Positions 12,600 to 23,374 of a DNA stretch of 64,000 nt are shown here, piece by piece. Position numbers and translations under genes: made by a program. The notes beneath the pieces are model-generated. The model saw only the letters and a program-made list of their open reading frames with translations. It made no database searches and was not told where the DNA came from. Numbering within the stretch: position 1 is the stretch's first letter; every line of letters begins with the position of its first letter. Source of the stretch: Lomentospora prolificans (lineage: Eukaryota; Ascomycota; Sordariomycetes; Microascales; Microascaceae); contig JARFXM010000009.1 in the NCBI GenBank assembly GCA_029532625.1, positions 3,472,001-3,536,000 on the forward strand. The letters run 5' to 3'.

Positions 12600-13098
12600 A
12601 TGTCGGCTGCCGAGTATTACAATGTCGGCCCGGACTACCACCGACAACAGCAACAGCAATATGCGTCACCTGCCCCGCAGAACCCTTACCCTCAACCTCA
12701 GCACCCTCCACCTGTAAGTTGGAGCCCGGCATCTCGTGGACCCATCAATACTAGATTTCTCTCTCTCTCCTGAGGCTTCCCATCCAAATGGATGTATCTC
12801 AGATCTGTGGTGAACTAACTCTTTACAAAGTCCCATGGCCCTCCACCTCAGTCCTACTACCCTCCTCAACAACCCATGCAGGTGCCCATGCAACCTCAAC
12901 ATCCACCGAAGAAATCTTCGGGTGGCGGCGGTAACTGCTTAACCGCCTGTCTTGCAGCTATATGCTGTTGTTGCGTTGTGGATGAAGCCTGCGAGTGCTG
13001 GTAAGTGGCCGAGATATCCCATTTTACGAATCGCCCAGCTTCTAATCACCTCATATTGTAGCGCGGAATGCTGTGAATGCTGTTTCGACATATGCTAA
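12600..13098 (+). CDS. Small Cys-rich tail protein (CYSTM-type), 106 residues
   Basis: Three exons: 12600-12713, 12831-13000 and 13062-13098, with introns of 117 and 61 nt. The first two thirds are a Pro/Gln/Tyr-rich, low-complexity head (YYNVGPDYHRQQQQQ, then QPMQVPMQPQHPP). A Gly linker follows, then a short hydrophobic Cys-rich tail, NCLTACLAAICCCCVVDE, and a run of further Cys pairs ending in CFDIC. This layout matches the cysteine-rich transmembrane module family: small tail-anchored or palmitoylated proteins at the plasma membrane, linked to stress tolerance in plants and yeasts. The second intron splits a Cys codon within the Cys run, so correct splicing is needed for the last Cys pairs. 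The model rests on good splice sites and unbroken frame. It is likely real but easily missed because of its size. Confidence 0.85.
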
Positions 13099-14177
13099 TG
13101 ATTACGGGGCGGATTTGCTTCATGGGCATCTGTTTTCCGGCGGCCATCTGCGGGTCAATGATTCCTTCTGCAAGTTACAGTCGGGCTATTCTGGCTCAAT
13201 CTATCATCAACGTTGTTTCGTCGAATTAACCATGTCATTATATATACCATCCTCTTGGATCGCTATTCATGATTGCAAGTAACTTTGAATTTAGCACGTT
13301 AGCTCTCCTGGGCGTAAATGAAAGCCTGTGTCATACTTGATAAGTAGGACAATGGCAATAAACCGTGATTTCAACTACAGACACACCGAGCCTTCACTCT
13401 TTGGTTATGTTAGATTGCACATTCAAGTTAAACGTGCTAGCATAGACAAGGCACTTGTACCGGTCACGAACAAAGCCTTTGAAGATGTCCTGGCGCGTAT
13501 CAGGAAGGCCATGAACTTCGGATCGAAGCTGCGGGCGCACACGCCCAACGAGGAGTTGTGGTGTTCCGAGTTTATCGGCAACCATGACGATGAAGTATGG
13601 CCACCTTTGCGAATACGGAATCTCTGGTGACCTCATTTTGGTTATCCGTCGAGCGTCACTGGCTGGGAAGGATGAAGCGCCGTGGCTGGCTCTTGCTCCT
13701 CTACCAGCGAGCGGCGAACGTACTTGGCCAAGACGATAGCCGGCACAGTCGCATCCCCTATATTACGTTATATGGCCGATTCTAGAGATACACGAATGCG
13801 AGACGGGCTGGCCGAGAGTATTCATAGTGACCTGATCAATAACTGTGCTCCAATTCGGGCACGACTAGATCCGACACAATACTGTCATATTTGGGACTAA
13901 CCCAAGCCTCCCCTTTCGGAACCTAAAACCTGAAGTGCGCACATATAGAATATAGAAGTTTATCCTGACCACCTCGCACGTCCTCCTTCCTGCTGTCACT
14001 CGCCACTGAAAAGGGGATGCTCAAACATATATCGTGCTAATTTGATTTTAACACCTATCGATAGGACCCGAAAACATACAGCAAGGTACCTCTACCTATC
14101 TAGTCTCCATCTCACCGTTTTTGCGATCCGCCCAAAGAAGTCATTGAGTGATAACAGGGCTTGCCGAGTTATCAGAC
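13099..14177. other. Intergenic region between the convergent CYSTM and abp1 genes
   Basis: About 1.1 kb between two stop codons, so mostly 3' untranslated sequence of both genes. Open frames at 13328-13630 and 13682-13900 are in different phases, have no family resemblance I can see, and are not supported as genes. Confidence 0.5.
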
Positions 14178-16701
14178 TTACTCGTTCAATGTTACATAAT
14201 TCGCGGGGAATAAGCCAGAAGCGCCGTTAAAGTAACCGAACCACCAGTCCTCATCAGGGAATTCGAGGTCAGTAATGATATCTCCTTCAGCGAAGGAGAG
14301 TTCTAGGAGACTGTGTAAGTAAACTATCATCTTTCGTACAAGATGGCGCGATGATTACTTACCGTTATCCTCTGCAGCTTCATAATCGTATTGAGCGGTA
14401 GCCGTGGGTCCTGCCGAAGGGGCAGCTGGCTGGACAGCAGCTGGAGCTGTGGCGGGTACGGGGTTAGGGGCTGGGACAGCAGCTGGCTCAGGGATTTGTT
14501 GAGCGACGGTAACATCCTCGTCTGCCTCATCTACCACCTTAACGTAGTTGCTAGGGAACAAACCGCGATCTCCCTGGCTATTGGTGCCGAGCCACCAGTC
14601 CTCGTCAACCATATCAATATCCGTGACGTACTCATCTTCACGGAGGTCAATCTCATTGTCCTCCGCCTTTTCGTAATCGTAAACAACGATAGCCTTCTGC
14701 CCAGTGCCGCTAGGTTCTTCCGCCGCATGGGTTGCATCGTCACCATAAGAATGGGCAGCAGCAGCGGCGACCGCGCCTACGCCGACGCTGGCAGCAACAC
14801 CGGAAGCAACAGCAGGTGCACCGTAGCTCTGCCTCTCCTCAACGGGGGAGACCTGCCTTGGGGGTTCCTCTTCCCTGGGTCGGACGGGGAGTGATCGGGC
14901 CGGTTCGGGAGCCGCGGGAGGAGAGGGGCTGCGCGGGACGGGGACAGCAACGCGGGGAGGGGAGGGGGATCGCTCCATCTCTGGCTTCTCTGGCTCTTCT
15001 TCATCTTTAGGTGATGGGCGAGACGGCAGTCCTGGGAGAGCAAACGCACCGGGAGGTCGGGTAGAACTGGGGAGCGGTGGGGGAGAGTCGGCTGCCGGCC
15101 TAGGCATGGAGGGTGCGGAAGCGCCAATAGGCTGAGAATCCCTAAATCGTTCCTTTAGAGCCGATACGCCACCACCAGAGGCTGGTTCTTCCTCCTGCTG
15201 ATGTCCGGCGCTTTGCTCGCTTCCCCCTGTCTTATGACCGGCAACACCCCGACCGAGGCTGGCAGTTTGAACAGGAGCCCATGATTTTCCCGTGTACCCG
15301 CTCTTCCACTCAGTACCGCCGCTCTTCTGGGAGCCGATTGGCGACGCCAAGGGCGGGGTTATGGTGTTGGTAGAGCCAAGTCCATCCTTTTTGCCCTTCT
15401 TTTCCGCCCAAATTTGTGCGGGAGTCTTGCCTCCTTGATCGGCGAAGGTGCGACTAGCAGCACCAACTACGGGTGGTGGCGGAGCGGCAGGCTTAGAGAA
15501 ACCTAGGCCACCAGGCGCTGGAGGCTTGGTGCCCGTGAATGTAGATGTTGTTGACCCGAACCTATTACTAACTTTCGGCTTTGGTAAGCTCGTAAGGCGC
15601 TCGGAGTGCTCGGGCTGTGAAAAAGCTGTGCTACGCTCGGAAAGGCTCTTAGGCGCGGATTCTTCAGTCTCATCCTTAGGAGGGGCCGGCTGTGCGCGGG
15701 CCCGAATGGCAGCAATGTCGACTTTGCCAACCGGCTCGTATGCACCCTTGACGGGGGTCGGTCGAAGGTCTTCCTGGTTCTTGGCGGCGGCGCGGATAGC
15801 GGCGATATCAACCTTGCCGACCGGCTGGTAGGCGCCCCTAACAACATCAGGGGGGAAGAGTCATGCGCGGCAGACGCGCTGAACTTTGGGGGCTCCGAGG
15901 GCTTCTGTTTCGTGAGCTCGGCCATATTCACCTTGGTGGGCTTATAGGCTGATTCCACCTTTTCAAGTTGGGTCCGGGTGACCTGAGGTGCGTCAGCGCC
16001 CCAGCCGTCTTCATCCACATTCTCATTCCTCCTGTTTCTCGCGGCAACGATGGGGTTAATTCGTCCCGCGCTCGAGCTAGTGGGGGTGAAGACGGGCTTG
16101 CTGGCAGGAGGGGGTGGCCGGGCAGCAGGGGTAGGAGCGGCAGAGCCGGCAGAATATTTCGCTCCCGAGGCATCCGCAACCTTTTGGATGATAGTCTCGG
16201 GAACTACATCGCTATCGGAGCGTGCAGTAATCTGGACGTGATAACCGTGGAGGATCTTCGAAACAGCGGCGAGGTGGCTGGTGAAATAGCCCTTGGTGCG
16301 TTCCGGGACACCGCCGCCGCACCAGGCAATAAGGACATTCTTGGGCAGTCCGCTATTGGGATCCTTGACCTTGATGAATGCGAATTGTATACGGCCCTCG
16401 TTGAAGTCTTCGACTAGGTCGGCAAGCTCGCCATCTAAGGCAGGGCAAGGTATAGGTTAGATGAAGCTGGTTCGAGGTACGACTAAAGACGGTGACGGAA
16501 CATACCTCCGGAGCTTTCGACTTTTAGCACGCTTTCCTTGGTACCACTGTCCTGAAAGGCATTTATGAGGGGAGCCTGGACAGAGAATAGGGCCCAATGA
16601 GCGAATGTGGGAGAGCCCGATGATGGCAGGGCAGCGCTAACCACAGCCTGATAGCTGCTTTTGATCGAAGGTCCATTCGTAGATAGGTTGAGAGATGCCA
16701 T
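14178..16701 (-). CDS. abp1: Actin-binding protein Abp1 (ADF-H domain, repeats, two SH3 domains), with a 1-nt frame break
   Basis: Exons on the minus strand: 16701-16506, 16434-14363 and 14302-14178, with introns of 71 and 60 nt. The N-terminal ADF/cofilin-homology domain (about residues 5-140) includes LVEDFNEGRIQFAFIKV and LIAWCGGGVP. It is followed by three related motifs, AYKPTKVNMAEL, GAYQPVGKVDIAAIR and GAYEPVGKVDIAAIR, then a Pro-rich region. Two SH3 domains close the protein: KAIVVYDYEKAEDNE..DWWLG..GLFPSNYV and, split by the last intron, QYDYEAAEDNELSF..DWWFG..GLFPANYV. Abp1 binds actin filaments at endocytic patches, activates Arp2/3 and recruits partners through its SH3 domains. 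The frame is broken at a run of six G at 15850-15855: upstream sequence (SAAHDSS) and downstream sequence (DVVRGAYQPVGK) are in different phases, one nucleotide short. Allowing for that, the length would be about 797 residues. Read literally, the gene would make a protein lacking both SH3 domains. A sequencing error is the simplest cause. Confidence 0.93.
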
Positions 16702-18075
16702 CTTGAGAGTGTTGAACGAGAGGGTGATGACCTGGAGTGAAGTAGGTAAAGCTGGAGAGCTCTGCAGAAACGGTCGGGAGGAGAGGAGTCGGCGGATTTC
16801 CAGGAGACAAGGGTGGGGAAAGCTAGTAGCTGCGAAGTGACAGCAAAGACCCCGAGCGTTGCGTCAAGTCAAAGGGGGGGATGTGGGCAAAAACTCAGAT
16901 CTGCGCTCAATTTGAAAGCGACTTTTCGTGGACCGTATCTCGGAAGCCTACGTTGGCAAACATAAGATGAGGTTTCGGTGGTGACGACACAGGGTTGAGG
17001 CTGTGTTGCTTAGCAAAGTTGTAGCCAATGATGCTGTCACAGTCCCGTACCACTGTTGAGGTACAAAGATTATGTACATGAAGGCTTAAGCCCCGCTACG
17101 CTCCAGACCTCTGATTGGGCGCATCATCTGTCCGCTCTCAGCAGTAATAGGTGTGTTGTCAGCTTGGGTCATATAGTCTGCTTCACAGTACTAATTTTTA
17201 ACGCACTATCCCTCGTCCGCCACGCATAATATTTGCCAAGAAGCACAAGCCCAGTCGTGGAGCGGCTCCAGGGCCGTATCTTCTTTGTCGATGTATGTGC
17301 CTGCGGTGGAGACCACTCGGATTGGGTGAGAAAATAATAAATTGAAGCTATCGGTATTTTTTATTCAGATAACCCGTTTCGGACCCTAGGACGTGGTTCA
17401 TGCTACTCAGTCGAAAGAAGAACCGTTACTCCTCTCTCGGACTGGTTAAAGCAGGAATGTAATGGTCCCTCCTTGTATGCTCTTTGCCCATAGCTGGCCA
17501 TGTGACGGCTACGCAGCGAACGCCACGGGGCACACATGTCCTAACCTTCAGCCAATGCATTACATTTGCAGTTGTAAAAGCCAAGGCATTGCTCGACCAT
17601 ATTTCAAGGCCCGGGGTATCCATATGTCGGCCGGTTCAACCCTCCCATGTACGCAGGGTGCATGTAAAGATGCTCATGAACTGCAAGCATGCAGGAGATA
17701 GGCCTGGTATTGTAAATAGCTCGTTCGCTCTCGCAGGACAGTGGTGTGATCCAGGGGCAGTAGCCGAACCAAGAACGGCTCACTTCGGGAGGGATTGTGC
17801 CCAGCTATGCCCTGATCGATACTCATTCTAGACAACTGGGAACTTCTAACTCTCTTGCAAAGGCACCTCCTATGCAACCTTTAATGCTTGATTAACGCAA
17901 TGTCTCCTTCGCGGAGACGAGTGCTTTAAGCACGTATCCAGCTCCATGTGATAGGGTAAGTTCACATGGAGTCTTTCGAGCGAAATGGTATAAAATTTCA
18001 GTGAACCTCGCGTTGCTTTGCTCGATTCTAATCTATTGGCCTCGTGGAGGCGCGCGTCGGGCGCGACAGTGCCAT
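16702..18075. other. Intergenic region between abp1 and the glutaredoxin gene
   Basis: About 1.4 kb holding the abp1 promoter and the 3' end of the glutaredoxin gene, both on the minus strand. The short open frames here overlap on both strands and carry no recognisable motif. A 13-bp palindrome, GTGCTTTAAGCAC, lies near 17921; its meaning is unknown. Confidence 0.5.
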
Positions 18076-18876
18076 TTATTCCGCCATGACAGCATCGCCA
18101 CCTCCAACGCTATAGGGCTTGAGAAAGTCTGGGTCGTTCGTCATCTCCTCCTTGACGATATCAAGCCCTCCGACGAGTTCGCCATTGATCCAGAGCTGGG
18201 GGAATGTAGGCCAGTCAGCAAACTCTTTGAGGCCCTGGCGGACCTCATCGTCGGCGAGGATGTTGAAGAAGCCGTATTTAACCGAGTTCTCTCGAAGAAT
18301 CCCAACAATTTGTCTCGAGAAGCCGCATCGCGGTTCACTGGGTGTTCCCTTCATGAAAAGCATAACGGGTGCGGCCTTTACCAGATCGGAAAGCCGTTTG
18401 AAAAGTTCCTCCTTTGTCTTTTCGGGATCAGGGGTGGCATCTTCACCTTCGGTAGCGGCTGGGGCAGCTGCATCGGTGCCTGTAGTTCCATTGAGAACAG
18501 GGGCGGCCGCGGGGGTGGCATCATCGGATGTTTTGCCAGCGTGTGTCTGAATAGCGGTTCGAACTTTCGCGGCGCTAGTACCGCTAACAGTCTCTAAGAC
18601 CTGGCCATCCCTCGATATAACGATGTAGGGAACGACAGTGACTTCGTACTGCTCAGAAATATCCTCCAACTCTTCCGCATTTACGGAAGCCCATAGCGTT
18701 GTAGGAGGACTGGTGACAGGGTATTCGGCCGCGAGAGTTTGGATAACAGTGGCCATTTGTGCACATGGCGCCGCCCACGGCGCATGAAAATATATTATGT
18801 GGAGGGCGGAGGAAGGGAGGCTGGCGATATGCTTTTGCCAATCAGCAACGCTGAGGATTTCGGTAACGGTCGACAT
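18076..18876 (-). CDS. grx4: Monothiol glutaredoxin, Grx3/Grx4 type (thioredoxin-like plus CGFS domain)
   Basis: Single-exon gene of 266 residues, the usual size for the fungal family. The N-terminal thioredoxin-like domain has the site WAAPC (Cys38) in place of the WCGPC of true thioredoxins, as in other Grx3/4 proteins, so it should not be a dithiol oxidoreductase. An Ala/Thr/Asp-rich linker (about residues 120-160) leads to a glutaredoxin domain with FMKGTPSEPRCGFS (Cys184), WPTFPQLWINGELVGG and GGLDI, which are the glutathione and iron-sulfur binding elements. Proteins of this family bind a bridging [2Fe-2S] cluster with glutathione in the cytosol and nucleus, deliver iron, and in moulds signal iron status to the regulator HapX. 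It lies 1.67 kb from the divergent zinc-cluster gene. No HapX or CCAAT site stood out in the nearby promoter. Confidence 0.94.
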   Translation of the reverse strand: MSTVTEILSVADWQKHIASLPSSALHIIYFHAPWAAPCAQMATVIQTLAAEYPVTSPPTTLWASVNAEELEDISEQYEVTVVPYIVISRDGQVLETVSGTSAAKVRTAIQTHAGKTSDDATPAAAPVLNGTTGTDAAAPAATEGEDATPDPEKTKEELFKRLSDLVKAAPVMLFMKGTPSEPRCGFSRQIVGILRENSVKYGFFNILADDEVRQGLKEFADWPTFPQLWINGELVGGLDIVKEEMTNDPDFLKPYSVGGGDAVMAE

Positions 18877-20548
18877 GATGAAAACCCCGGGAGTAGATCG
18901 CTAGTGTGATTTGTCGCAACAAGGAAATTCGATTTTGGATCAGACCAGAAAGGGAGTCGCGCTAGGTGTACGAGCAGGGGAATGGGAGCGTCGTTAGAGT
19001 GGAAAAGAGACGAGACAAAGTAGAAGCGGGCTCTTGACGAATGCGGGGCCAATATCAAAGGAAAATAGACACTTGGAAATTCTCAGTTCTTTCCCTGTTC
19101 AGTGTTTGGAAATGCCTCTGGCCACAAGACAACAGTATCGTCAGAATCTTTCGGCTTTTGAGTCGTCGGTTGTTCTTGGAGGGGCACGAAGAACCTTGCG
19201 GAAAGATAACCCGACCCCGCCAAAAAAAAAGGGAAAAAAAAAAGATTGATAGCCACTAATCGCGCCATCGAGTTATGAGCAGGGCTTATTAAGACATAGA
19301 TAAGGTAAGCTCCTATTAAGCACATCATTTGCGTAACCATACATTGACGTACCCTGCCTTACAGAGTGGGGCCATGGCAATGAGAATCGACCGAAGTGGA
19401 TGTGCTCATGACATCTAATCTTCAGGCATTCGTTGATCAGTCGGAATACGGAGTACGGGGTGACAAGGCCTCCAGGGCTCAATCAATCAAGACGGATCAG
19501 AATATTAATTTCTCTAAACGTATAGATGGATGGGTATAGATTGGCCCTTGACTCATTTGTCCACGCTTAGAGCCCGGGTTGTTTGATCACGGCACTATTA
19601 TTCTAAAAGGATCATAGACGATCTCATCCTGATGGGAGTGTGATGTACTGTCGAATCAGATCCCATATGTATTGTCAGGAATTTTGAGTGATAATCGGGA
19701 CCAAAGTCTGGAGCGGCTGCATATTCGGAGGGATGGATGGCAATGGCCGTGCTGAACATGCAATTAACAATTATTCGGTTTGAATGATGCCTGCGGCCTT
19801 GTTGCGAAGGCCTTGTTGCGAAAGCCTCCATGGCTGCCTAAAGTCTGCGCCAGGGCTGCAGCGAAGGCTTCGAAAGTACCCCGATACTCTGGTCCGCTGG
19901 CCCTAGTGACGCTAACACCCCCTGGTTGCAGCGACTGGGCGAAAAGACTTGGTCTGTTCCATGGGGACTCGAGGGTACTTTGGGAGAGAGCCAAGTCGCT
20001 GCAGCCAGCAGTGTTGCTCTCTATCCAGGATTAGTGAATCCTTTCGCTGGTCGCTAACTGTGAGAAGGCCCCGAATTGGCTCCAGCTATTATTATGAAGG
20101 GGATTTCCAGGTCATCGGCGCACTCAGTCGCTAACGAAGCACAGATTCTTGTCACTTCCCCCTCGCAACTCTCTCTCTTCACCGCCGTGGTTTACTTTCC
20201 CCGCGCAGATCGAACCGCCTATATATCCATCGATTTGCTCCTGTTGGCTACGACGTCGGTACCGATCCTGCTCACTTGTTTTCATTTTGGGGAGGGAAAA
20301 AAAGCCATCCCCTCTTTCCGATCCACGATCTTCAACCCCTGGGAATGATTTCAGTTCAAATTCTCGACAGGCATTCCCGCTCTTTTATCCTGCTGTCAAA
20401 GGCATCAGCCTGAGCGCACAATTGTCTGGGTCTGATTCTTGTTGACGTTTCCTGCTGCCGCGAGATTTTCGCCTGCTGTCTTCGCTCCGCAAACCCGCCT
20501 TCAACTCCGGTCGAAAGAGTCTGTAAGAGATCTCAGCCACCAGCCGCC
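18877..20548. other. Shared upstream region of the glutaredoxin and Zn2Cys6 genes
   Basis: About 1.7 kb between divergent genes. The part from about 20140 to 20548 is pyrimidine-rich (CTCTCTCTTCACC and similar), as expected for the leader of the zinc-cluster gene. A short poly-A/purine tract lies at 19222-19245. A 14-bp unit is repeated in tandem at 19795-19822. No open frame here is convincing. Confidence 0.5.
19795..19822. repeat. Tandem duplication of a 14-bp unit
   Basis: The unit GGCCTTGTTGCGAA occurs twice back to back. It is a small local duplication in the region between two divergent genes and has no evident function. Confidence 0.8.
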
Positions 20549-23374
20549 ATGACCCCCACTCCTCCTTCCACGACGCCTTCGTCGGGCGGCGCCCATTCCC
20601 CCAACGACCAGTTTCGTGTCATACGCAAGAGGAATCGAATTCCTGTGAGCTGTCAGATGTGTAGGGCTAAGAAGTGTGTTACTATCTCTCCCTCCTATGC
20701 GCCCCAGTCAACGATATGCTAACAGTACTGTCTGTAGGCTGTAAGATAGCCCCCGATCCCCCTCGATTGTGAATATAAACCTAGACCGCCGACTGCACTG
20801 GCCCCGACTTGGAGAAATGTCTGACTTGTTTTTCTATAGGAAATGCGATCGATCTCATCCGTGTAGCAATTGCGTGAAGCGCGATGGAGCCTCGACAACG
20901 TCATGTCATTATGCCGCCACAGCTCCTCGAAAGAAGCCCCAGGCACAAACCCCCGCCGGGCCGGGGGATATGCAGAATCGAATCGATCGTCTCGAAAACC
21001 TCGTATTGTCACTGATGCACGGCGGCGCGAATGTCGAAGTCCCAGCTTCCAGAACCCAATCCACGGGTCAGATTAGTCAAGATTCTATCCCGACCACCAA
21101 CCCGTCCTTGACAGATAGCTCCATGTCAGCATCGACGCGGACTGATCTTGGCGACGAAGGTAGTGACGTGGATGATGGGCTTGCGAGTTCTCTTGGGGTT
21201 CTCAAAGTTGACTCTGAAATGGGGAAATCCATGTATTTGGGGCAAGAGCACTGGCATTCCCTCCTCGCAGACATTGCAGAAGTCAAAAACTACTTCGTGA
21301 CGCACAAAAAGGAGTTAGAGAGGAGTTACAAGCAGGTTATATCTTCGAAACCGGCCCATGCGCTCGATGGCCCTATGCTTTTGCTCGGGACGCTGAGAGC
21401 ACCAGAGGTCGAATTACGCGCCGAGTTGCCACCAAAGACAACAATCTTGGCTTTGTGTGAGCGCTATTTTCAATCTTCGGATGGTTGGATATGCATTGTC
21501 CATCGCCCAACGTTTCTGCGGCAGCTACAAGCACACTGGCATGACCCTTCGCAAACACCTTTGATGTGGATTGGTTTACTATACTCGATCCTCTGTCACG
21601 CTGCGTTAAGCTACCACAAAGCCGGGGACGAACCAGCAGAGATGAAGGGTCGCTCCTTGGATGTTGCGGCAGAATATCGATTGCGAGCCTCTCAGTGTCT
21701 CGTGACTGCTGATTACACCAAGGCTGTAGAATATTCGGTGGAAACCTTAATACTTTACATCTTTGGAGAGTATAGTTCCAGGTGGGATATGGACATGGCC
21801 CTATGGCTAGTGCTTTCCTTGGTCACAAGGATAGCGTTTCGAATGGGGTATCATCGCGACGGAAAGTGGTTCAAATCTCTTACTCCATATCAAGCGGTAT
21901 GTTTTCAAGGCAACACACAAGCCTCGATCTTGAACGGACAGCTACAGGATATGCTAACGTATTTCTATAGGAAATGAGGAGAAGAGTCTGGGCTATGGTT
22001 CGGATGGGCGATGTGGTGTTCTCGCATCACCTTTCCCTCCCCCGCATGATCAACGACATGGATTGCGACACTGAACTTCCCAGGAACCTTTTGGACGACG
22101 ACTTTGGACCAGATTCAACCGAGCTACCTCCCCCGCGGCCGGCGGTGGAGCGAACACCTGTTGACTACCTCATTGCAAAGTCGAAGCTTTGCATCGAATT
22201 TGGAAAGATCTTGCGGGCAACCACCAATGTCGGCCACCAACTAACCTATGAAGAGGTACTGCAATTCGACACAGATTTGCGGGCTATCCGGTCACAATTC
22301 CCACCCCACCTCAAGATATCACCTTTGTATGACGCCTCTGAGCCGCCACAAGAATACATGACTCGCTTCCACCTTGATATATTGTATCAGAAGATTCTAT
22401 GCGTTCTCCACCGGAATTATCTCCCTCGGGGACGGCAAAATCCTCGGTATGCTCATTCGCGTCGGACCGCAATCGAGGCGTCTCTTGCCATGTTACACCA
22501 CCTCGAGACACTCCATCGGGAGACGCAACCAGGAGGGCGGCTAGAAGACATGAAGTGGCATGTGGCAGCATTAGCCCTCAAGGATTTCAATTACCCCGCG
22601 GCTCTTGTCGCCGTGGAGTTGCGGTATTCTAGCCGGGAATCTCACGAAAGCTGTTCCTCCCCATTTTCGCAGACGGGCTACGTTTGTTCACCTGAACAGC
22701 AGCGCGAGATGCTAAGGACGCTGGAGGTCACTAGGGATATATGGCAGGGTATGTCCCATACGTCAGTTGATGCGTACAAGGCCGGCGCTGTCCTCAAGAT
22801 TTTGATTGAGAGTGCCAAAATGGCCTGGCCCCGCGAACCAAGCCGCTCTGGGACGCCGGCTGCTGCTAGCTCCCGCCTCACTAGCATCGGCTCCTTTGAT
22901 TCTCAAGATATGAGACCGGAGCAGTCGGCCGCGTTGGGCCTGGGCATGCTCGCCGGGTCCATCTCTCCCTCATCTCCACCTGGTTTTAGCAGCCAGAGCA
23001 AACTGCCTCCTATATCCCAGATGGATCTCCCAATGTCGACCGGGATCGCAGAGCCCAGCATACCCCCGGAACTCCAGTTCGACAATTTCGGAGCGAATCG
23101 ACCATCTTCGCCGCCACTTTCCATCTTCCCCCAGCTTGGAGGCAGCGGGGTTGAAATACCGGGGGACGTTGATTGGGTAAGTACCAAAAACCCCGATTGA
23201 GCAGGCTTCTTGGTTGGTTACTTGTATACTCACACCCTGATGCAGGACGCTTTTGAGAACTATACCCAGCAAATGATTTGGTCCGTTGACCCGGCATTCC
23301 ACATCTTTGGAAGCAGCGAGGAGGCGACGCAGCAGAGCAATAATCCTAATGATGGGACACGATATCCGAAATAG
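20549..23374 (+). CDS. Zn2Cys6 (binuclear cluster) fungal transcription factor, with a 3-nt microexon
   Basis: Model of five exons: 20549-20673, 20738-20740, 20840-21896, 21971-23176 and 23246-23374, giving 839 residues. The N-terminal zinc cluster has cysteines at 35, 38, 45, 51, 54 and 65 (CQMCRAKKLKC, then C-x2-C, then C). The canonical six residues between the second and third cysteine appear only if the 3-nt exon GCT is included. The middle region matches the fungal-specific transcription factor domain: LCERYFQSSDGWICIVHRP, LWLVLSLVTRIAFRMGYHRDG, and EMRRRVWAMVRMGDVV across the third intron. The C-terminal part is Ser/Pro-rich and acidic, as in activation domains. It should be a nuclear DNA-binding regulator; its target genes cannot be told from sequence. 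It is divergent from the glutaredoxin gene, and I see no metabolic cluster for it to control. The start ATG (ccgccATGacc) is the first in frame. Confidence 0.9.
20738..20740 (+). other. 3-nt microexon (GCT) inside the zinc-cluster coding region
   Basis: It is preceded by a 64-nt intron (gtgtgt..GCTAAC..ctgtag, 20674-20737) and followed by a 99-nt intron (gtaaga..CTGAC..ctatag, 20741-20839). Exon 1 ends AAG AA and exon 3 starts GAAATGC. With GCT included the join reads AAG AAG CTG AAA TGC (K-K-L-K-C), the classic cluster sequence. Skipping it gives K-K-K-C and keeps the frame but shortens the cysteine spacing by one residue. Reading into the second intron meets a stop at once (CTG TAA). This is an inference from splice signals and family spacing, not from transcripts. 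Confidence 0.8.

Noticed and set aside
13328..13900. Two open frames (100 and 72 codons) between the CYSTM and abp1 genes
   Set aside because: They are in different phases, have no convincing splice join, and lie where two convergent 3' untranslated regions are expected.
15850..15860. Programmed ribosomal frameshift in abp1
   Set aside because: The zero-frame codons TCC CCC CTG do not form a canonical slippery heptamer. A one-base loss in the homopolymer is simpler.
18001..18597. 198-codon frame opposite the glutaredoxin gene
   Set aside because: Antisense shadow; the minus-strand frame matches a complete Grx3/4 protein.
20738..20839. Single intron joining 20673 directly to 20840 in the Zn2Cys6 gene
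   Set aside because: It keeps the frame but yields five instead of six residues between the second and third cysteine, while well-formed splice signals flank GCT.
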